Positions 41,037 through 50,379 are shown, numbered from the stretch's first letter. The stretch is 64,000 nt of DNA from Pseudomonas sp. 8AS (GCF_902506505.1 NZ_LR733406.1:620001-684000); one strand, 5' to 3'. The notes: a model not told the origin generated them from the sequence alone. Numbers and translations: made by a program.

Positions 41037-42902
41037 CTAGGGGCTCTGCGGCTGCGCGATCGGCACGCCGTTGTTGTTCCAGATGCAGGTGCGGTTGCGC
41101 CCGCCGTGCTTGGCCCGGTACAGCGCCTGGTCGCTGTGGGCGACCAGGCTGGCGGGGTGTTCGTCGCTGAGCGGCTCGGCTTCGGCCAGGCCGATGCTCA
41201 GGGTCAGGCGGCCGTGCGGGCTGGCGGGGTGGGCAATGGCCAGCTTGGCGATCAGCTCGTGGATCCGCGTCGCCACATGTTCGCCACCCTGCTGGCCGGT
41301 GTGGGTGAGGATGATGGCGAACTCCTCGCCGCCATAGCGGCAGGCCGCATCGCCTTCGCGCTGCAGGCATTCCTGCAGGACCACGCCGACCTTGCGCAGG
41401 ATGTCGTCGCCGGCCAGGTGACCGAGGGCGTCGTTGTAGGCCTTGAAGTAGTCGATATCCAGCATCAGCAGGGTCAGCGGCGCGCCGATACGGCGCAGGC
41501 GCCGCCACTCGGCGTGCAGCTGCTGGTCGAAGAAGCGCCGGTTGTACAGGCCGGTGAGGCCGTCCAGCTGCGACAGGCGCTGCAGGCGCGCTTCCAGGGC
41601 GAGGCGCTCGCTGTTGTCGCGGGACACGGCGATCAGGTATTCGCGCTCGTGCAGCTGCACCAGCTGGGTGTTGATCTCGGCTGCCTGGCTGCTGCCGTCG
41701 CGGCGGCGCATCTCGCGCTGGAAGATGCGCGTCTGCTCGCCCTGCCGGGCGCTGCGCACTTCTTCCAGCCAGGCGTGAAAGCCGGGCAGCAGCTGTTCCG
41801 GGTCGTCGCGCAGGAGCTGGGCGAACTGCTCGGCGCGGTAGCCCAGGCTGGCATGGGTGGCCTGGTTCATGTGCAGCAGCTCGCGGCTCTGGGTATCGAA
41901 GATGAACAGGCTGTCGTGGCAGGAGTCGGTCAGGTCGAGCACCAGCTGCAGGCGTTCGCGGCTGTCGCGCAGGCGTTGTTCGACCACCTCGCGGCGCGTC
42001 GCCTCGATGTTCAGCAGGCGGTTGCTGACCTGCAGGGCCTGGGCGCGCCGGGCGTTTTCCAGGGCCAGTGCCAGGGCGGCGACCAGCAGCAGGCTGATCG
42101 CCAGGCTGGCGCCCAGCACCATCTGCGGCAAGGCCGGGTTGAGGCTGTGCAGCAGGCTGTCGCTGGGCTTGAGCTGCAGGCTGAAATTGCGGTTGTTGAG
42201 CAGGCGCAGCGGCACCTGCAGGGTCAGTGAGGTCTGGCTGTGCGGCTGGTTGTGGCGGTACAGCGGGGTGCGCTGCTCCAGCAGTTCGACGCTGAACTCG
42301 TGGCTGTCGAGGCTGTAGAGCAGCTGGTCCATCAGCGGCTGGACGCGAAACACGCCCTGCAGGAAACCGTCGAAGCGCCGGGCGCCGCTGGTATCGCGGA
42401 CGAACAGCGGGGTGTAGAGGACGAAGCCACGGCCGCCCTGGACCAGCTCGACGCTGTTGGAGAAGCGCTGCTCGCCGCTGTCCCTGGCCTGCATGGCGAT
42501 CGGGTAGTTGGGATGGCTGGCCGGCAGGCGGAAGTCGCGGGCCGCCTCGTTGCCCTTGAGTGGCAGCAGCCAGCGCATCTGCAGGTCGGCGTCGAGCCAC
42601 TGGATCGACTGGTAGGCGGGGAAGCCCTGCAGGGCCAGGTTGACCTCGTCTTCCCACTGTTCGCGGGGCAGGCGGCCGTGCTTGTTCCAGCGCTGGGCGA
42701 TGCGGTCGAGGCTCTGCACCTCGTTGCGCAGGTTACTTTCCAGCTGGCGGGCGAGGGTGCGTGCCTGGTAGTCGAGGCGTTCCGCCAGGCGTGCCTGCTG
42801 ATCGCTCTCCAGTTGGCGCCAGAGCATCAGGTTGGCGCCGCAGAGCACCAAGAGGAGGAAGGCCAGCGCCAGCCGTGCCGGCCAGACGGAACGTGTGCGC
42901 AT
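41037..42902 (-). CDS. Membrane diguanylate cyclase with CHASE-like and PAS domains
   Basis: A 621-residue cyclic-di-GMP synthase. A first helix (about 9-28) and a second (about 263-287) flank a periplasmic CHASE-type sensor. About 310-440 is a PAS-like domain (DSLFIFDTQSRELLHMNQAT). The GGDEF domain from about 455 carries the active GGEEF at 524-528 and an inhibitory I-site REGD at 515-518, so catalysis and product feedback are both expected. No EAL domain. The ligand is unknown. It stands alone, about 100 bp before the HlyD gene. Confidence 0.92.
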   Translation of the reverse strand: MRTRSVWPARLALAFLLLVLCGANLMLWRQLESDQQARLAERLDYQARTLARQLESNLRNEVQSLDRIAQRWNKHGRLPREQWEDEVNLALQGFPAYQSIQWLDADLQMRWLLPLKGNEAARDFRLPASHPNYPIAMQARDSGEQRFSNSVELVQGGRGFVLYTPLFVRDTSGARRFDGFLQGVFRVQPLMDQLLYSLDSHEFSVELLEQRTPLYRHNQPHSQTSLTLQVPLRLLNNRNFSLQLKPSDSLLHSLNPALPQMVLGASLAISLLLVAALALALENARRAQALQVSNRLLNIEATRREVVEQRLRDSRERLQLVLDLTDSCHDSLFIFDTQSRELLHMNQATHASLGYRAEQFAQLLRDDPEQLLPGFHAWLEEVRSARQGEQTRIFQREMRRRDGSSQAAEINTQLVQLHEREYLIAVSRDNSERLALEARLQRLSQLDGLTGLYNRRFFDQQLHAEWRRLRRIGAPLTLLMLDIDYFKAYNDALGHLAGDDILRKVGVVLQECLQREGDAACRYGGEEFAIILTHTGQQGGEHVATRIHELIAKLAIAHPASPHGRLTLSIGLAEAEPLSDEHPASLVAHSDQALYRAKHGGRNRTCIWNNNGVPIAQPQSP

Positions 42903-42952
42903 GGGCGGCTCCGGAGGCTACGCCTCTCAGATAGCACAGCGGCGCAACAGAC

Positions 42953-43402
42953 TCAACGCATGGCGAGGATCGCGGCCCACTCGGCGGCGCCGACCGGCAT
43001 CACCGAGAGGCGGCTGCCGCGCTGTACCAGGGCCAGTTCGGCCAGTTCCGCCGCGGCCTTCAGGCGGGCCAGCGGCAGCACGCGGGGGAAGGCCTCGACG
43101 AACTCCACGTCGATGGCGCTCCACGGATTCTTCTCGTGGCTGGCCTTGGCGTCGAAGTAGTGGCTGCCCGGGTCGAGAGCGGTCGGATCGGGGTAGGTGG
43201 CGCCGACGATCCGGGCGATCCCGGCGATGCCCGGTTCGGGGCAGCTGGAGTGGTAGAAGAAGAACAGCTCGCCCGCTTGCATGCTGCGCAGGAAGTTGCG
43301 CGCCTGGTAATTGCGCACCCCGTCCCAGCGCGCACGACCGAGGCGTTGCAGGTCGTGGATCGACAGTTCATCGGGTTCGGATTTCATCAGCCAGTTAGGC
43401 AT
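42953..43402 (-). CDS. EVE domain protein
   Basis: A 149-residue PUA-like EVE domain, the family of human THYN1. MPNWLMKSEPDELSIHDLQR and WDGVRNYQARNFLRSMQAGE match the domain start, with FFFYHSSCPEPGIAGIARIV forming the putative modified-base pocket. EVE domains are predicted or shown to bind modified nucleotides; the partner here is unknown and no restriction or RNA-modification genes lie nearby. It is upstream of the GGDEF gene on the same strand, with a 50-bp gap. Confidence 0.92.
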   Translation of the reverse strand: MPNWLMKSEPDELSIHDLQRLGRARWDGVRNYQARNFLRSMQAGELFFFYHSSCPEPGIAGIARIVGATYPDPTALDPGSHYFDAKASHEKNPWSAIDVEFVEAFPRVLPLARLKAAAELAELALVQRGSRLSVMPVGAAEWAAILAMR

Positions 43403-43543
43403 GAACTTTGCTCCTGTTTGCCGGTCTTCGTTGGCGGAGTGACAATCGTTCCCGCCCGAGACAGCCGTTTGGCGTCAAACGGATCCGGGTTCCTAATGCT
43501 CCATAGAGGGCAGGGTGCTCGGTCGTGACGCCGTTGCATGGCC

Positions 43544-43554
43544 AATAACAACAA
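43544..43554 (+). promoter_or_regulatory. A-rich Hfq/Crc-type motif upstream of the small membrane protein
   Basis: AATAACAACAA, followed by CCACCACC, fits the AAnAAnAA pattern bound by Hfq with Crc in catabolite repression of Pseudomonas mRNAs. It is 50 nt ahead of the start codon rather than on the ribosome-binding site, so the effect, if any, is uncertain. Confidence 0.3.
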
Positions 43555-43604
43555 CCACCACCGGTCAGTCGATGCAGGGTGCCTGGTAAAGGGGGAGGCA
43601 ACCA

Positions 43605-43736
43605 ATGAAGCGTAAAAAGCCGGATCTATTGTGGGTACTGGTGATCCTGTTCAGTCTGGGCATGGTTACCACGGGTTACACCCAGAATCTCTGGGAGCGT
43701 CAGGGCGATCAGGCGACCAGCCAGTCGCCGCAGTAA
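43605..43736 (+). CDS. 43-residue single-span membrane protein
   Basis: The frame reads MKRKKPDLLWVLVILFSLGM..., then VTTGYTQNLWERQGDQATSQ and a short tail to the TAA at 43734-43736. A basic N-terminus (KRKK) precedes one hydrophobic helix (residues about 8-24), giving an N-in orientation with a short polar C-terminus outside. A strong GGGGGAGG stands 7-8 bases before the ATG. I do not know a function. It is alone on the plus strand between the EVE and ygfA genes, with an A-rich motif upstream. Confidence rests on the ribosome-binding site and the membrane-protein pattern. Confidence 0.68.
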   Translation: MKRKKPDLLWVLVILFSLGMVTTGYTQNLWERQGDQATSQSPQ

Positions 43737-43790
43737 ACGCAGGCAAACGAGCGTCGCAGGGATCGCGGCGCCATCGTTCCCGCCACCGCT

Positions 43791-44390
43791 TCAGCCGTAC
43801 CAGCCGGCATCCGTCACCACCGCCTTCACCGGCACATCCCAACTGGCCAGTTCCAGTCTGCTGACTTTCTGACATTCATGGGCCAGCCCCAATAGCGTCG
43901 GCTTGTGCCAATTTTTGCGCAGATGGCGATAGGCCAGCGCGCGGTCGTAGAAGCCGCCGCCCATGCCCAGGCGCCCGCCATTCTCGTCGAAGCCGACCAG
44001 CGGCAGCAGCACCAGGTCCAGAGTCCAGACCGGTCGCTGGCGAGCCCGGTTGGCTCGGGGTTCGTCGATGCAAAAGCGGTTGGCTGCCAGCCGATCGTGC
44101 CGGTGCAGGCGCTGGAAGCTCATTCTGGTGCGCGGCCAGGCGCTGAGTACCGGCAGGTAGATGGCCTTGCCGCGGCGCTGGGCGGCCTGCAGCAGGGGGC
44201 GCGGGTCGATCTCGCCGTCGTTGGCCAGGTACAGGGCGATATGCCGGGCGCGGCGGAACAGCGGGTGCTGGGCCAGCTGGCGAAACAGGGCAAGGGCGGC
44301 GCGTTGCTGTTGCAACGCAGAGAGGTCGCGGCGCGCCTGGCGCAGCTGGCGGCGCAGGGCCGGGCGGGAAAGCGTGCCGGCGTCGAGCAT
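43791..44390 (-). CDS. ygfA: 5-formyltetrahydrofolate cyclo-ligase
   Basis: Converts 5-formyl-THF to 5,10-methenyl-THF with ATP. It has 199 residues. The N-terminal LRRQLRQARRDLS, the substrate/ATP region and the C-terminal LVGFDENGGRLGMGGGFYDR (ATP loop) are family signatures. The ATG begins eight bases after the mapped end of 6S RNA. The only good ribosome-binding site (GGGGAG, 44406-44401) lies in the 3' arm of the 6S closing stem. The ssrS-ygfA link is conserved in gammaproteobacteria. Confidence 0.93.
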   Translation of the reverse strand: MLDAGTLSRPALRRQLRQARRDLSALQQQRAALALFRQLAQHPLFRRARHIALYLANDGEIDPRPLLQAAQRRGKAIYLPVLSAWPRTRMSFQRLHRHDRLAANRFCIDEPRANRARQRPVWTLDLVLLPLVGFDENGGRLGMGGGFYDRALAYRHLRKNWHKPTLLGLAHECQKVSRLELASWDVPVKAVVTDAGWYG

Positions 44391-44397
44391 GGAAAAA

Positions 44398-44576
44398 GGA
44401 CTCCCCGGTTATGCCGCTGTCGGGTTAGCCCTTGAACCCGAAAGTTCAAGGTGGAGATTGCAGGAGGCGTTAAGGCTTTCCGTCAGGCGGACATGCACAC
44501 CGGCCCCACTTGCAACCCCCGTGGTTGTGCGTATCGGCTCAGGGACATCACCGACTGGCAAACACACCAGGGAGCT
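44398..44576 (-). ncRNA. ssrS: 6S RNA
   Basis: A regulatory RNA that binds the sigma-70 RNA polymerase holoenzyme as a promoter mimic. Read on the minus strand, it shares with E. coli 6S RNA the blocks CCCTGAGCCGATA, GAAAGCCTTAA, CACCTTGAAC, GGGTTCAAGGG and GGCGGCAT-like GCGGCATAACC. The 5' end (AGCTCCCTGG) pairs with the 3' end (CCGGGGAG) to close the stem. The length of about 179 nt is typical. A TATACT box at 44588-44583 places the 5' end near 44576. It lies between zapA and ygfA as in relatives. Confidence 0.93.
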
Positions 44577-44582
44577 GGCGCG

Positions 44583-44610
44583 AGTATACCCTAATCGGCG
44601 GCTCTGCAAT
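44583..44610 (-). promoter_or_regulatory. Promoter of 6S RNA
   Basis: On the minus strand, -10 TATACT (44588-44583) is preceded, 16 bp upstream, by a weak -35 ATTGCA (44610-44605). The predicted start, seven bases after the -10 box, coincides with the 5' arm of the 6S closing stem. The -35 touches the stop codon of zapA. Confidence 0.6.
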
Positions 44611-44924
44611 CAGAGTCCCAGGCCATCCGGATCGGCGGCCAGGGCGCCGTCGACGCGCTCGAGCAGGTCGCGCACGCGTTCGCGGGTGTGGCTGGCTTCC
44701 TGATCCAGGCGCTGCTGCTTGTGCAGCAGGTCATGGGTGATGTTCAGCGCGGCCATCACGGCGATGCGGTCGGCGCCGATGACTTTGCCGCCGGAGCGGA
44801 TCTCGCGCATCTTGCCGTCCAGGTAGCGCGCGGCGCTTTCCAGGTTGGCGCGCTCATCCGGCGGGCAGGCGATGCAGTATTCCTTGTCGAGGATGTGCAC
44901 GGTGACGGTGTTCGACTGGCTCAT
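44610..44924 (-). CDS. zapA: Cell division protein ZapA
   Basis: A 104-residue FtsZ-associated protein that bundles protofilaments at midcell. The N-terminal globular part is VTVHILDKEYCIACPPDERANLESAARYLD; the C-terminal half is a coiled coil (IAVMAALNITHDLLHKQQRL and on). The start ATG overlaps the stop of the upstream ZapB-like gene by 4 nt. The ZapA gene directly before ssrS is the conserved gammaproteobacterial order. Confidence 0.93.
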   Translation of the reverse strand: MSQSNTVTVHILDKEYCIACPPDERANLESAARYLDGKMREIRSGGKVIGADRIAVMAALNITHDLLHKQQRLDQEASHTRERVRDLLERVDGALAADPDGLGL

Positions 44925-45130
44925 GTGTCCTGCTCCAGGGCTCTCAGGCGCGAAATCATCGATTCGACCTTGTGCCGGGCCATTTCGTTCTTCTCGATCA
45001 GATGGGCGCGTTCCTCGCGCCAGGCCTTCTCACTGGCCAGGAGGGCACGGTTCTGCACCTTGAGCTGCTCCACGCGCTGGATCAGCAGTTCCAGCTTGCG
45101 CGTCAGGGTTTGCAGTTCGGTGTCTTCCAT
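44921..45130 (-). CDS. TIGR02449 family coiled-coil protein, ZapB-like
   Basis: A 69-residue protein that is almost all coiled coil (LQTLTRKLELLIQRVEQLKVQ and following heptads). It fits TIGR02449, and its size, composition and position in front of zapA suggest a ZapB-like division factor, although it is not proven to be ZapB. The stop codon overlaps the zapA ATG. GGGAGCC lies just upstream of its start. Confidence 0.85.
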   Translation of the reverse strand: MEDTELQTLTRKLELLIQRVEQLKVQNRALLASEKAWREERAHLIEKNEMARHKVESMISRLRALEQDT

Positions 45131-45320
45131 GGGCTCCCTACCTGGGTGATGAGTGGCGAAACTATAAAGGATTGTCGGGCCCTGGAGGCGACCGGGTCGC
45201 GATTATCGAGCGGTCGCCGGCCGCGGCCAACGCCGGGCTTCGATGGTCTTGCCGCGCCTGCCGGTGCTAGGATACGAAGCCTCCATTCTAGACATTGCGC
45301 TGCCTAGCGCCTAGCTGCCC

Positions 45321-45878
45321 ATGACCTCTTCGAATTCGCCGTACTCCGCTTTCGCCGCCCTGCTCGCCAGCAGCGGCAAACCCGTATCCCCCGCCGAACT
45401 GCACGGCATGCTGCTCGGCCGCAGCTGCGCCGGTGCCGGCTTCGAGGCCGAACCCTGGCTGGCCGATGCGGTCGAGCTGCTCGGCGGCGAGCCGGCCGAC
45501 AACGTACGCCAGGCGCTGATCGGCCTGCAGGAGATGGTCAAGGGCGAACTGACCGGCACGGATATCACCGTGGTCCTGCTGCTGCCCGGCGACGATGCGC
45601 CGCTGGTCGAACGCGCCCAGGCCCTGGGCCAGTGGTGCCAGGGCTTCCTCGACGGCTTCGGCATGGTCCTCGGCAACACCGCGCTGAGCGCCGAGGCCAT
45701 GGAAGTGCTGCAGGACCTGTCGGCCATCTCCCAGGTGCAGAGTGCCCTGGAAGAGTCCGAGGACGGCGAGAACGACTACATGGAAGTGATGGAATACCTG
45801 CGCGTCGCCCCGTTGCTGCTGTTCACCGAATGCGCCAAGCCGGCGCCGGTGGCCGCGGCCAAACCTTCCCTGCATTAA
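45321..45878 (+). CDS. UPF0149 (YgfB/YecA) family protein
   Basis: A 185-residue helical cytoplasmic protein. [30 protein letters not shown] and the acidic C-terminal [20 protein letters not shown] are the YgfB signature. The SEC-C zinc tail found in some YecA proteins is absent. In P. aeruginosa the homolog YgfB is known as a regulator of the AmpDh3/beta-lactam pathway. It is divergent from zapB/zapA and 14 bp ahead of pepP, so co-transcribed with it. Confidence 0.9.
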   Translation: MTSSNSPYSAFAALLASSGKPVSPAELHGMLLGRSCAGAGFEAEPWLADAVELLGGEPADNVRQALIGLQEMVKGELTGTDITVVLLLPGDDAPLVERAQALGQWCQGFLDGFGMVLGNTALSAEAMEVLQDLSAISQVQSALEESEDGENDYMEVMEYLRVAPLLLFTECAKPAPVAAAKPSLH

Positions 45879-45892
45879 GGTCGGATATCGCC

Positions 45893-47227
<1,335 letters not shown>

Positions 47228-47231
47228 GGTC

Positions 47232-47309
47232 ATGCAGCGGGTGCAATTGGCCATTATCGGCGGCGCTATTGGTCGGCTCGGTGCCAGCCTGACGGCAGGA
47301 AGGGTCTGA
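47232..47309 (+). pseudogene. Decayed partial duplicate of the ubiH start
   Basis: A 25-codon open frame (MQRVQLAIIGGAIGRLGASL, then TAGRV and TGA) is clearly related to the ubiH N-terminus (MARVQLAIIGGGLVGASLAL). The DNA matches through GGCCATTATCGGCGGC and GGTGCCAGCCTG with small insertions. Its TGA overlaps the ubiH ATG. It cannot encode a monooxygenase. It could serve as a leader peptide coupled to ubiH translation or may be mere duplication debris. Confidence 0.7.
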
Positions 47310-48493
47310 TGGCGCGGGTACAGCTGGCCATCATCGGTGGCGGTCTGGTCGGCGCCAGCCTGGCCCTGGCCCTGCAGGCCGGGGTCAAGGCGCGTGGCTG
47401 GCAGATCGTGCTGGTCGAGCCGTTCGCCCCCGGCGACAGCTACCAGCCCAGCTACGACGCGCGCTCCACGGCGCTGTCCTACGGCACCCGGCAGATCTAC
47501 GAGCGCCTCGGCCTGTGGCCGGCGCTCAGTCCGCGGGCCGAGGCGATCAGCCAGATCCATGTCTCCGACCGCGGCCGTTTTGGCGCTGCGCGGCTGAGTG
47601 CCGAGGACGAAGGCGTGCCGGCCCTCGGCTATGTGGTGGAGAACGCCTGGCTCGGCCACTGCCTGTGGCAGGCCCTCGACCCGGAAGTGGTGAGCTGGCG
47701 CTGCCCGGCCGAAGTCACCCGCCTGCAGGCCCTCGGCGACGGCTACCGGCTGACCCTCAACGACGAGGAAGTCCTCGACTGCGACCTGGCCGTGCTGGCC
47801 GATGGCGGCCGCTCCGGGTTGCGCGAGCAGCTGGGCATCGCGGTCAAGCACACACCCTACGGGCAGAGCGCGCTGATCGCCAACGTCAGCCCGGGCGAGG
47901 CGCACCGGGGCCAGGCCTTCGAGCGTTTCACCGAGGAAGGGCCGATGGCCATGCTGCCGCTGGCGGACAACCGCTGCGCGCTGGTCTGGACCCGCCCCGG
48001 CAATGACGCCGCGCGCCTGCAGGCGCTGGCCGAGCGGGCCTTTCTCGACGAATTGCAGCAGGCCTTCGGCTATCGCCTCGGCGCTTTGCGCCAGGTCGGC
48101 GCCCGGCATGTCTATCCGCTGGCGCTGGTCGAGGCCCAGGAACAGGTGCGCCCGCATCTGGTGGTGCTCGGCAATGCCGCGCACAGCCTGCATCCGGTGG
48201 CGGGGCAGGGCTACAACCTGTCGCTGCGCGACACCCTGGCCCTGGCCGACTGCCTGCTGGCCAGCGCGGCGCCGCTCGGCGACTTCGCCACCCTGCAGCG
48301 CTACCGCAGTCGCCAGCAGCAGGACCAGGCCCTGACCGTTGGCTTCTCCGACCAGGTCACCCGACTGTTCGGCCGCAACGAGCCGCTGCTGGTGGCCGGG
48401 CGCACCCTCGGCCTGCTCGGCCTCGATCTGTTGCCGCCGGCCAAGCACTGGTTCGCCCGCCAGGCCATGGGCCTGGGCACCCGCACCCTCTAG
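47309..48493 (+). CDS. ubiH: Ubiquinone hydroxylase UbiH (2-octaprenyl-6-methoxyphenol hydroxylase)
   Basis: An FAD-dependent aromatic hydroxylase of ubiquinone synthesis, 394 residues. The FAD Rossmann motif is AIIGGGLVGASLALAL (residues 7-22), the middle CDLAVLADGGRSGLREQLGI matches the DG motif, and VVLGNAAHSLHPVAGQGYNL is the GD/AxH FAD motif near residue 287. The family is PF01494. The ATG at 47309 overlaps the stop of a preceding 25-codon partial duplicate of itself. The DUF4442 gene follows after 7 bp. Confidence 0.94.
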   Translation: MARVQLAIIGGGLVGASLALALQAGVKARGWQIVLVEPFAPGDSYQPSYDARSTALSYGTRQIYERLGLWPALSPRAEAISQIHVSDRGRFGAARLSAEDEGVPALGYVVENAWLGHCLWQALDPEVVSWRCPAEVTRLQALGDGYRLTLNDEEVLDCDLAVLADGGRSGLREQLGIAVKHTPYGQSALIANVSPGEAHRGQAFERFTEEGPMAMLPLADNRCALVWTRPGNDAARLQALAERAFLDELQQAFGYRLGALRQVGARHVYPLALVEAQEQVRPHLVVLGNAAHSLHPVAGQGYNLSLRDTLALADCLLASAAPLGDFATLQRYRSRQQQDQALTVGFSDQVTRLFGRNEPLLVAGRTLGLLGLDLLPPAKHWFARQAMGLGTRTL

Positions 48494-48500
48494 GAAGCTC

Positions 48501-48983
48501 ATGAGTAACCGCCGACTGGCCCGCAAGGCGCGTTTGCTGCGCTGGGCGATGAACCTCTACCCGCCCTACCTGGGCGCCGGCATCCGCGTGCTGAAGATGG
48601 CCCCGGATATGCGCGCGATCCGCATCCGCATGGGGCTGGGCTGGTACAACCGCAACTATGTCGGCACCCAGTTCGGCGGTTCGCTGTATTCCATGACCGA
48701 CCCGTTCTTCATGCTGATGATCATGGAAAACCTCGGTCGCGATTACATCGTCTGGGACAAGGCCGCGCACATCGATTTCGTCGCTCCCGGCAAGGGCCCG
48801 GTGTATGCCGACTTCCACATCGACGAGACGCTGCTGAGCGATATCCGCAGCCATACCGCGCAGGGTGACAAGTACCTGCCCGAGCTCAAGGTGGAAGTCC
48901 GCGACGGCGCCGGCAACCTGGTGGCCACCGTGCACAAGACCCTCTACGTGCGCCTCAAGCCCCGGGCGCGGCAGGCGGCGTGA
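48501..48983 (+). CDS. DUF4442 family hotdog-fold protein
   Basis: A 160-residue protein of the DUF4442/YiiD-C-like hotdog group (GAGIRVLKMAPDMRAIRIRM, NYVGTQFGGSLYSMTDPFFM). Related domains are thioesterase-like; catalysis here is unproven. It sits between ubiH and ubiI, which might suggest a quinone or lipid link, though the neighbours are probably independent. The start ATG follows AGGAAGCTC. It is followed by the diverged copy of the palindromic element. Confidence 0.85.
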   Translation: MSNRRLARKARLLRWAMNLYPPYLGAGIRVLKMAPDMRAIRIRMGLGWYNRNYVGTQFGGSLYSMTDPFFMLMIMENLGRDYIVWDKAAHIDFVAPGKGPVYADFHIDETLLSDIRSHTAQGDKYLPELKVEVRDGAGNLVATVHKTLYVRLKPRARQAA

Positions 48984-49060
48984 GGCGGCTAAAAATGCCT
49001 TCGGCATGCCCGCGCCCTGCCTGTAGACTGCGCGTTCTCAGCCATTTCGAGCTTGTCCGG
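48984..49060. repeat. Palindromic element, diverged copy C
   Basis: The 53-bp core at 48991-49043 aligns without gaps with the core of copy A: both start AAAAATG, share CTTCGG and ATGC, then GTA-ACT, CGC, CTCA and GCC (about 37 of 53 positions by eye). The arm CTAAAAATGCCT pairs imperfectly with AGCCATTTCGAG. It lies between the DUF4442 gene and ubiI. Confidence 0.62.
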
Positions 49061-49104
49061 CCATTGCTCGCCGACTGCGGCAACAGCTTCTAGAAGGAAG
49101 GAAG

Positions 49105-50322
49105 ATGCAAGCGGATCTGATCATCGTGGGAGCCGGCATGGTCGGCAGCGCCCTGGCCCTGGCCCTGGAACACAGCGGCCTGGATATCCTGATCGTCGAT
49201 GGCAGCCCGCTGAGCATCAAACCCTTCGCCGCCGACGCCGCCTTCGAGCCGCGGGTCAGTGCCCTGTCGGCCGCCAGCCAGCGCATTCTCGAACGCCTCG
49301 GCGTGTGGCCGGGGATCGCCGCGCGGCGCGTCTCGCCCTACGGCGAGATGCAGGTGTGGGACGGCTCCGGCACCGGCAGCGTGCATTTTTCCGCAGCCAG
49401 CGTGCATGCCGAGACCCTCGGCCACATCGTCGAGAACCGGGTGATTCAGGATGCCCTGCTCGAACGCCTGCACGACAGCAACCTGGGCCTGCTCGGCAAC
49501 GCCCGCGTCGAACAGCTGCGCCGCTCCGGCGACGGCTGGCTGCTCAAGCTGGCCGATGGCCGTGAGCTGCGTTCGGCGCTGCTGGTGGCTGCCGACGGCG
49601 CCAACTCGGCGGTGCGCCGCCTGGCCGGTTGCGCCACCCGCGAGTGGGACTACCTGCACCACGCCATCGTCACCAGCGTGCGCTGCGCCCGCCCGCACCA
49701 GGCCACCGCCTGGCAGCGCTTCACCGACGACGGCCCGCTGGCCTTCCTGCCGCTGCGGCGCGGCGCCGATGAGCACTGGTGCTCGATCGTCTGGTCGACC
49801 GTGCCGGCCGAGGCCGAACGGCTGATGGCGCTGGACGATGCGGCCTTCCGCCACGAGCTGGGCAAGGCCTTCGAGTGGCGCCTGGGCGAAATCACCCAGG
49901 TCGACCCGCGCCTGTGCATCCCGCTGCGCCAGCGTCATGCCAAGCGCTACGTGGAAAGCGGCCTGGCGCTGGTCGGCGATGCCGCCCACAGCATTCACCC
50001 GCTGGCCGGGCAGGGGGTGAACCTGGGCTTCCTCGATGTCGCGGTGCTCGCCGATGTGCTGCTGCATGCCCTCTCGCGTGGCGAACAGCCGAACGACGTG
50101 CGCGTGCTCAGCCGCTACGAACGCCGGCGCATGCCGCACAACCTGGCGATGATGGCAGCGATGGAGGGCTTCGAGCGCCTGTTCCAGGCCGACCCGCTGC
50201 CGCTGCGCTGGCTGCGCAACAGCGGGCTGAACTGGGTCGACGAGCTGCCGGATGCCAAGGCCCTGTTCGTCCGCCAGGCTCTCGGCCTGTCCGGCGACCT
50301 GCCACCGCTGGCGCGCAGCTGA
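49105..50322 (+). CDS. ubiI: Ubiquinone hydroxylase UbiI (VisC-like)
   Basis: A second FAD monooxygenase of the UbiH/COQ6 family, 405 residues, paralogous to the upstream ubiH. The FAD motif is LIIVGAGMVGSALALALEHS (5-24), the middle motif is LLVAADGANSAVRRLAGC, and ALVGDAAHSIHPLAGQGVNL is the third. In E. coli UbiI performs C5 hydroxylation and UbiH performs C4. Naming relies on operon order as in P. aeruginosa and on similarity to VisC. A strong GAAGGAAGGAAG precedes the ATG. Confidence 0.9.
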   Translation: MQADLIIVGAGMVGSALALALEHSGLDILIVDGSPLSIKPFAADAAFEPRVSALSAASQRILERLGVWPGIAARRVSPYGEMQVWDGSGTGSVHFSAASVHAETLGHIVENRVIQDALLERLHDSNLGLLGNARVEQLRRSGDGWLLKLADGRELRSALLVAADGANSAVRRLAGCATREWDYLHHAIVTSVRCARPHQATAWQRFTDDGPLAFLPLRRGADEHWCSIVWSTVPAEAERLMALDDAAFRHELGKAFEWRLGEITQVDPRLCIPLRQRHAKRYVESGLALVGDAAHSIHPLAGQGVNLGFLDVAVLADVLLHALSRGEQPNDVRVLSRYERRRMPHNLAMMAAMEGFERLFQADPLPLRWLRNSGLNWVDELPDAKALFVRQALGLSGDLPPLARS

Positions 50323-50379
50323 GCCGGGCGCGCGGCAATATCCGTTAACAGCCTGTCGGCGGCTTTAGTTGAGAAGCTA

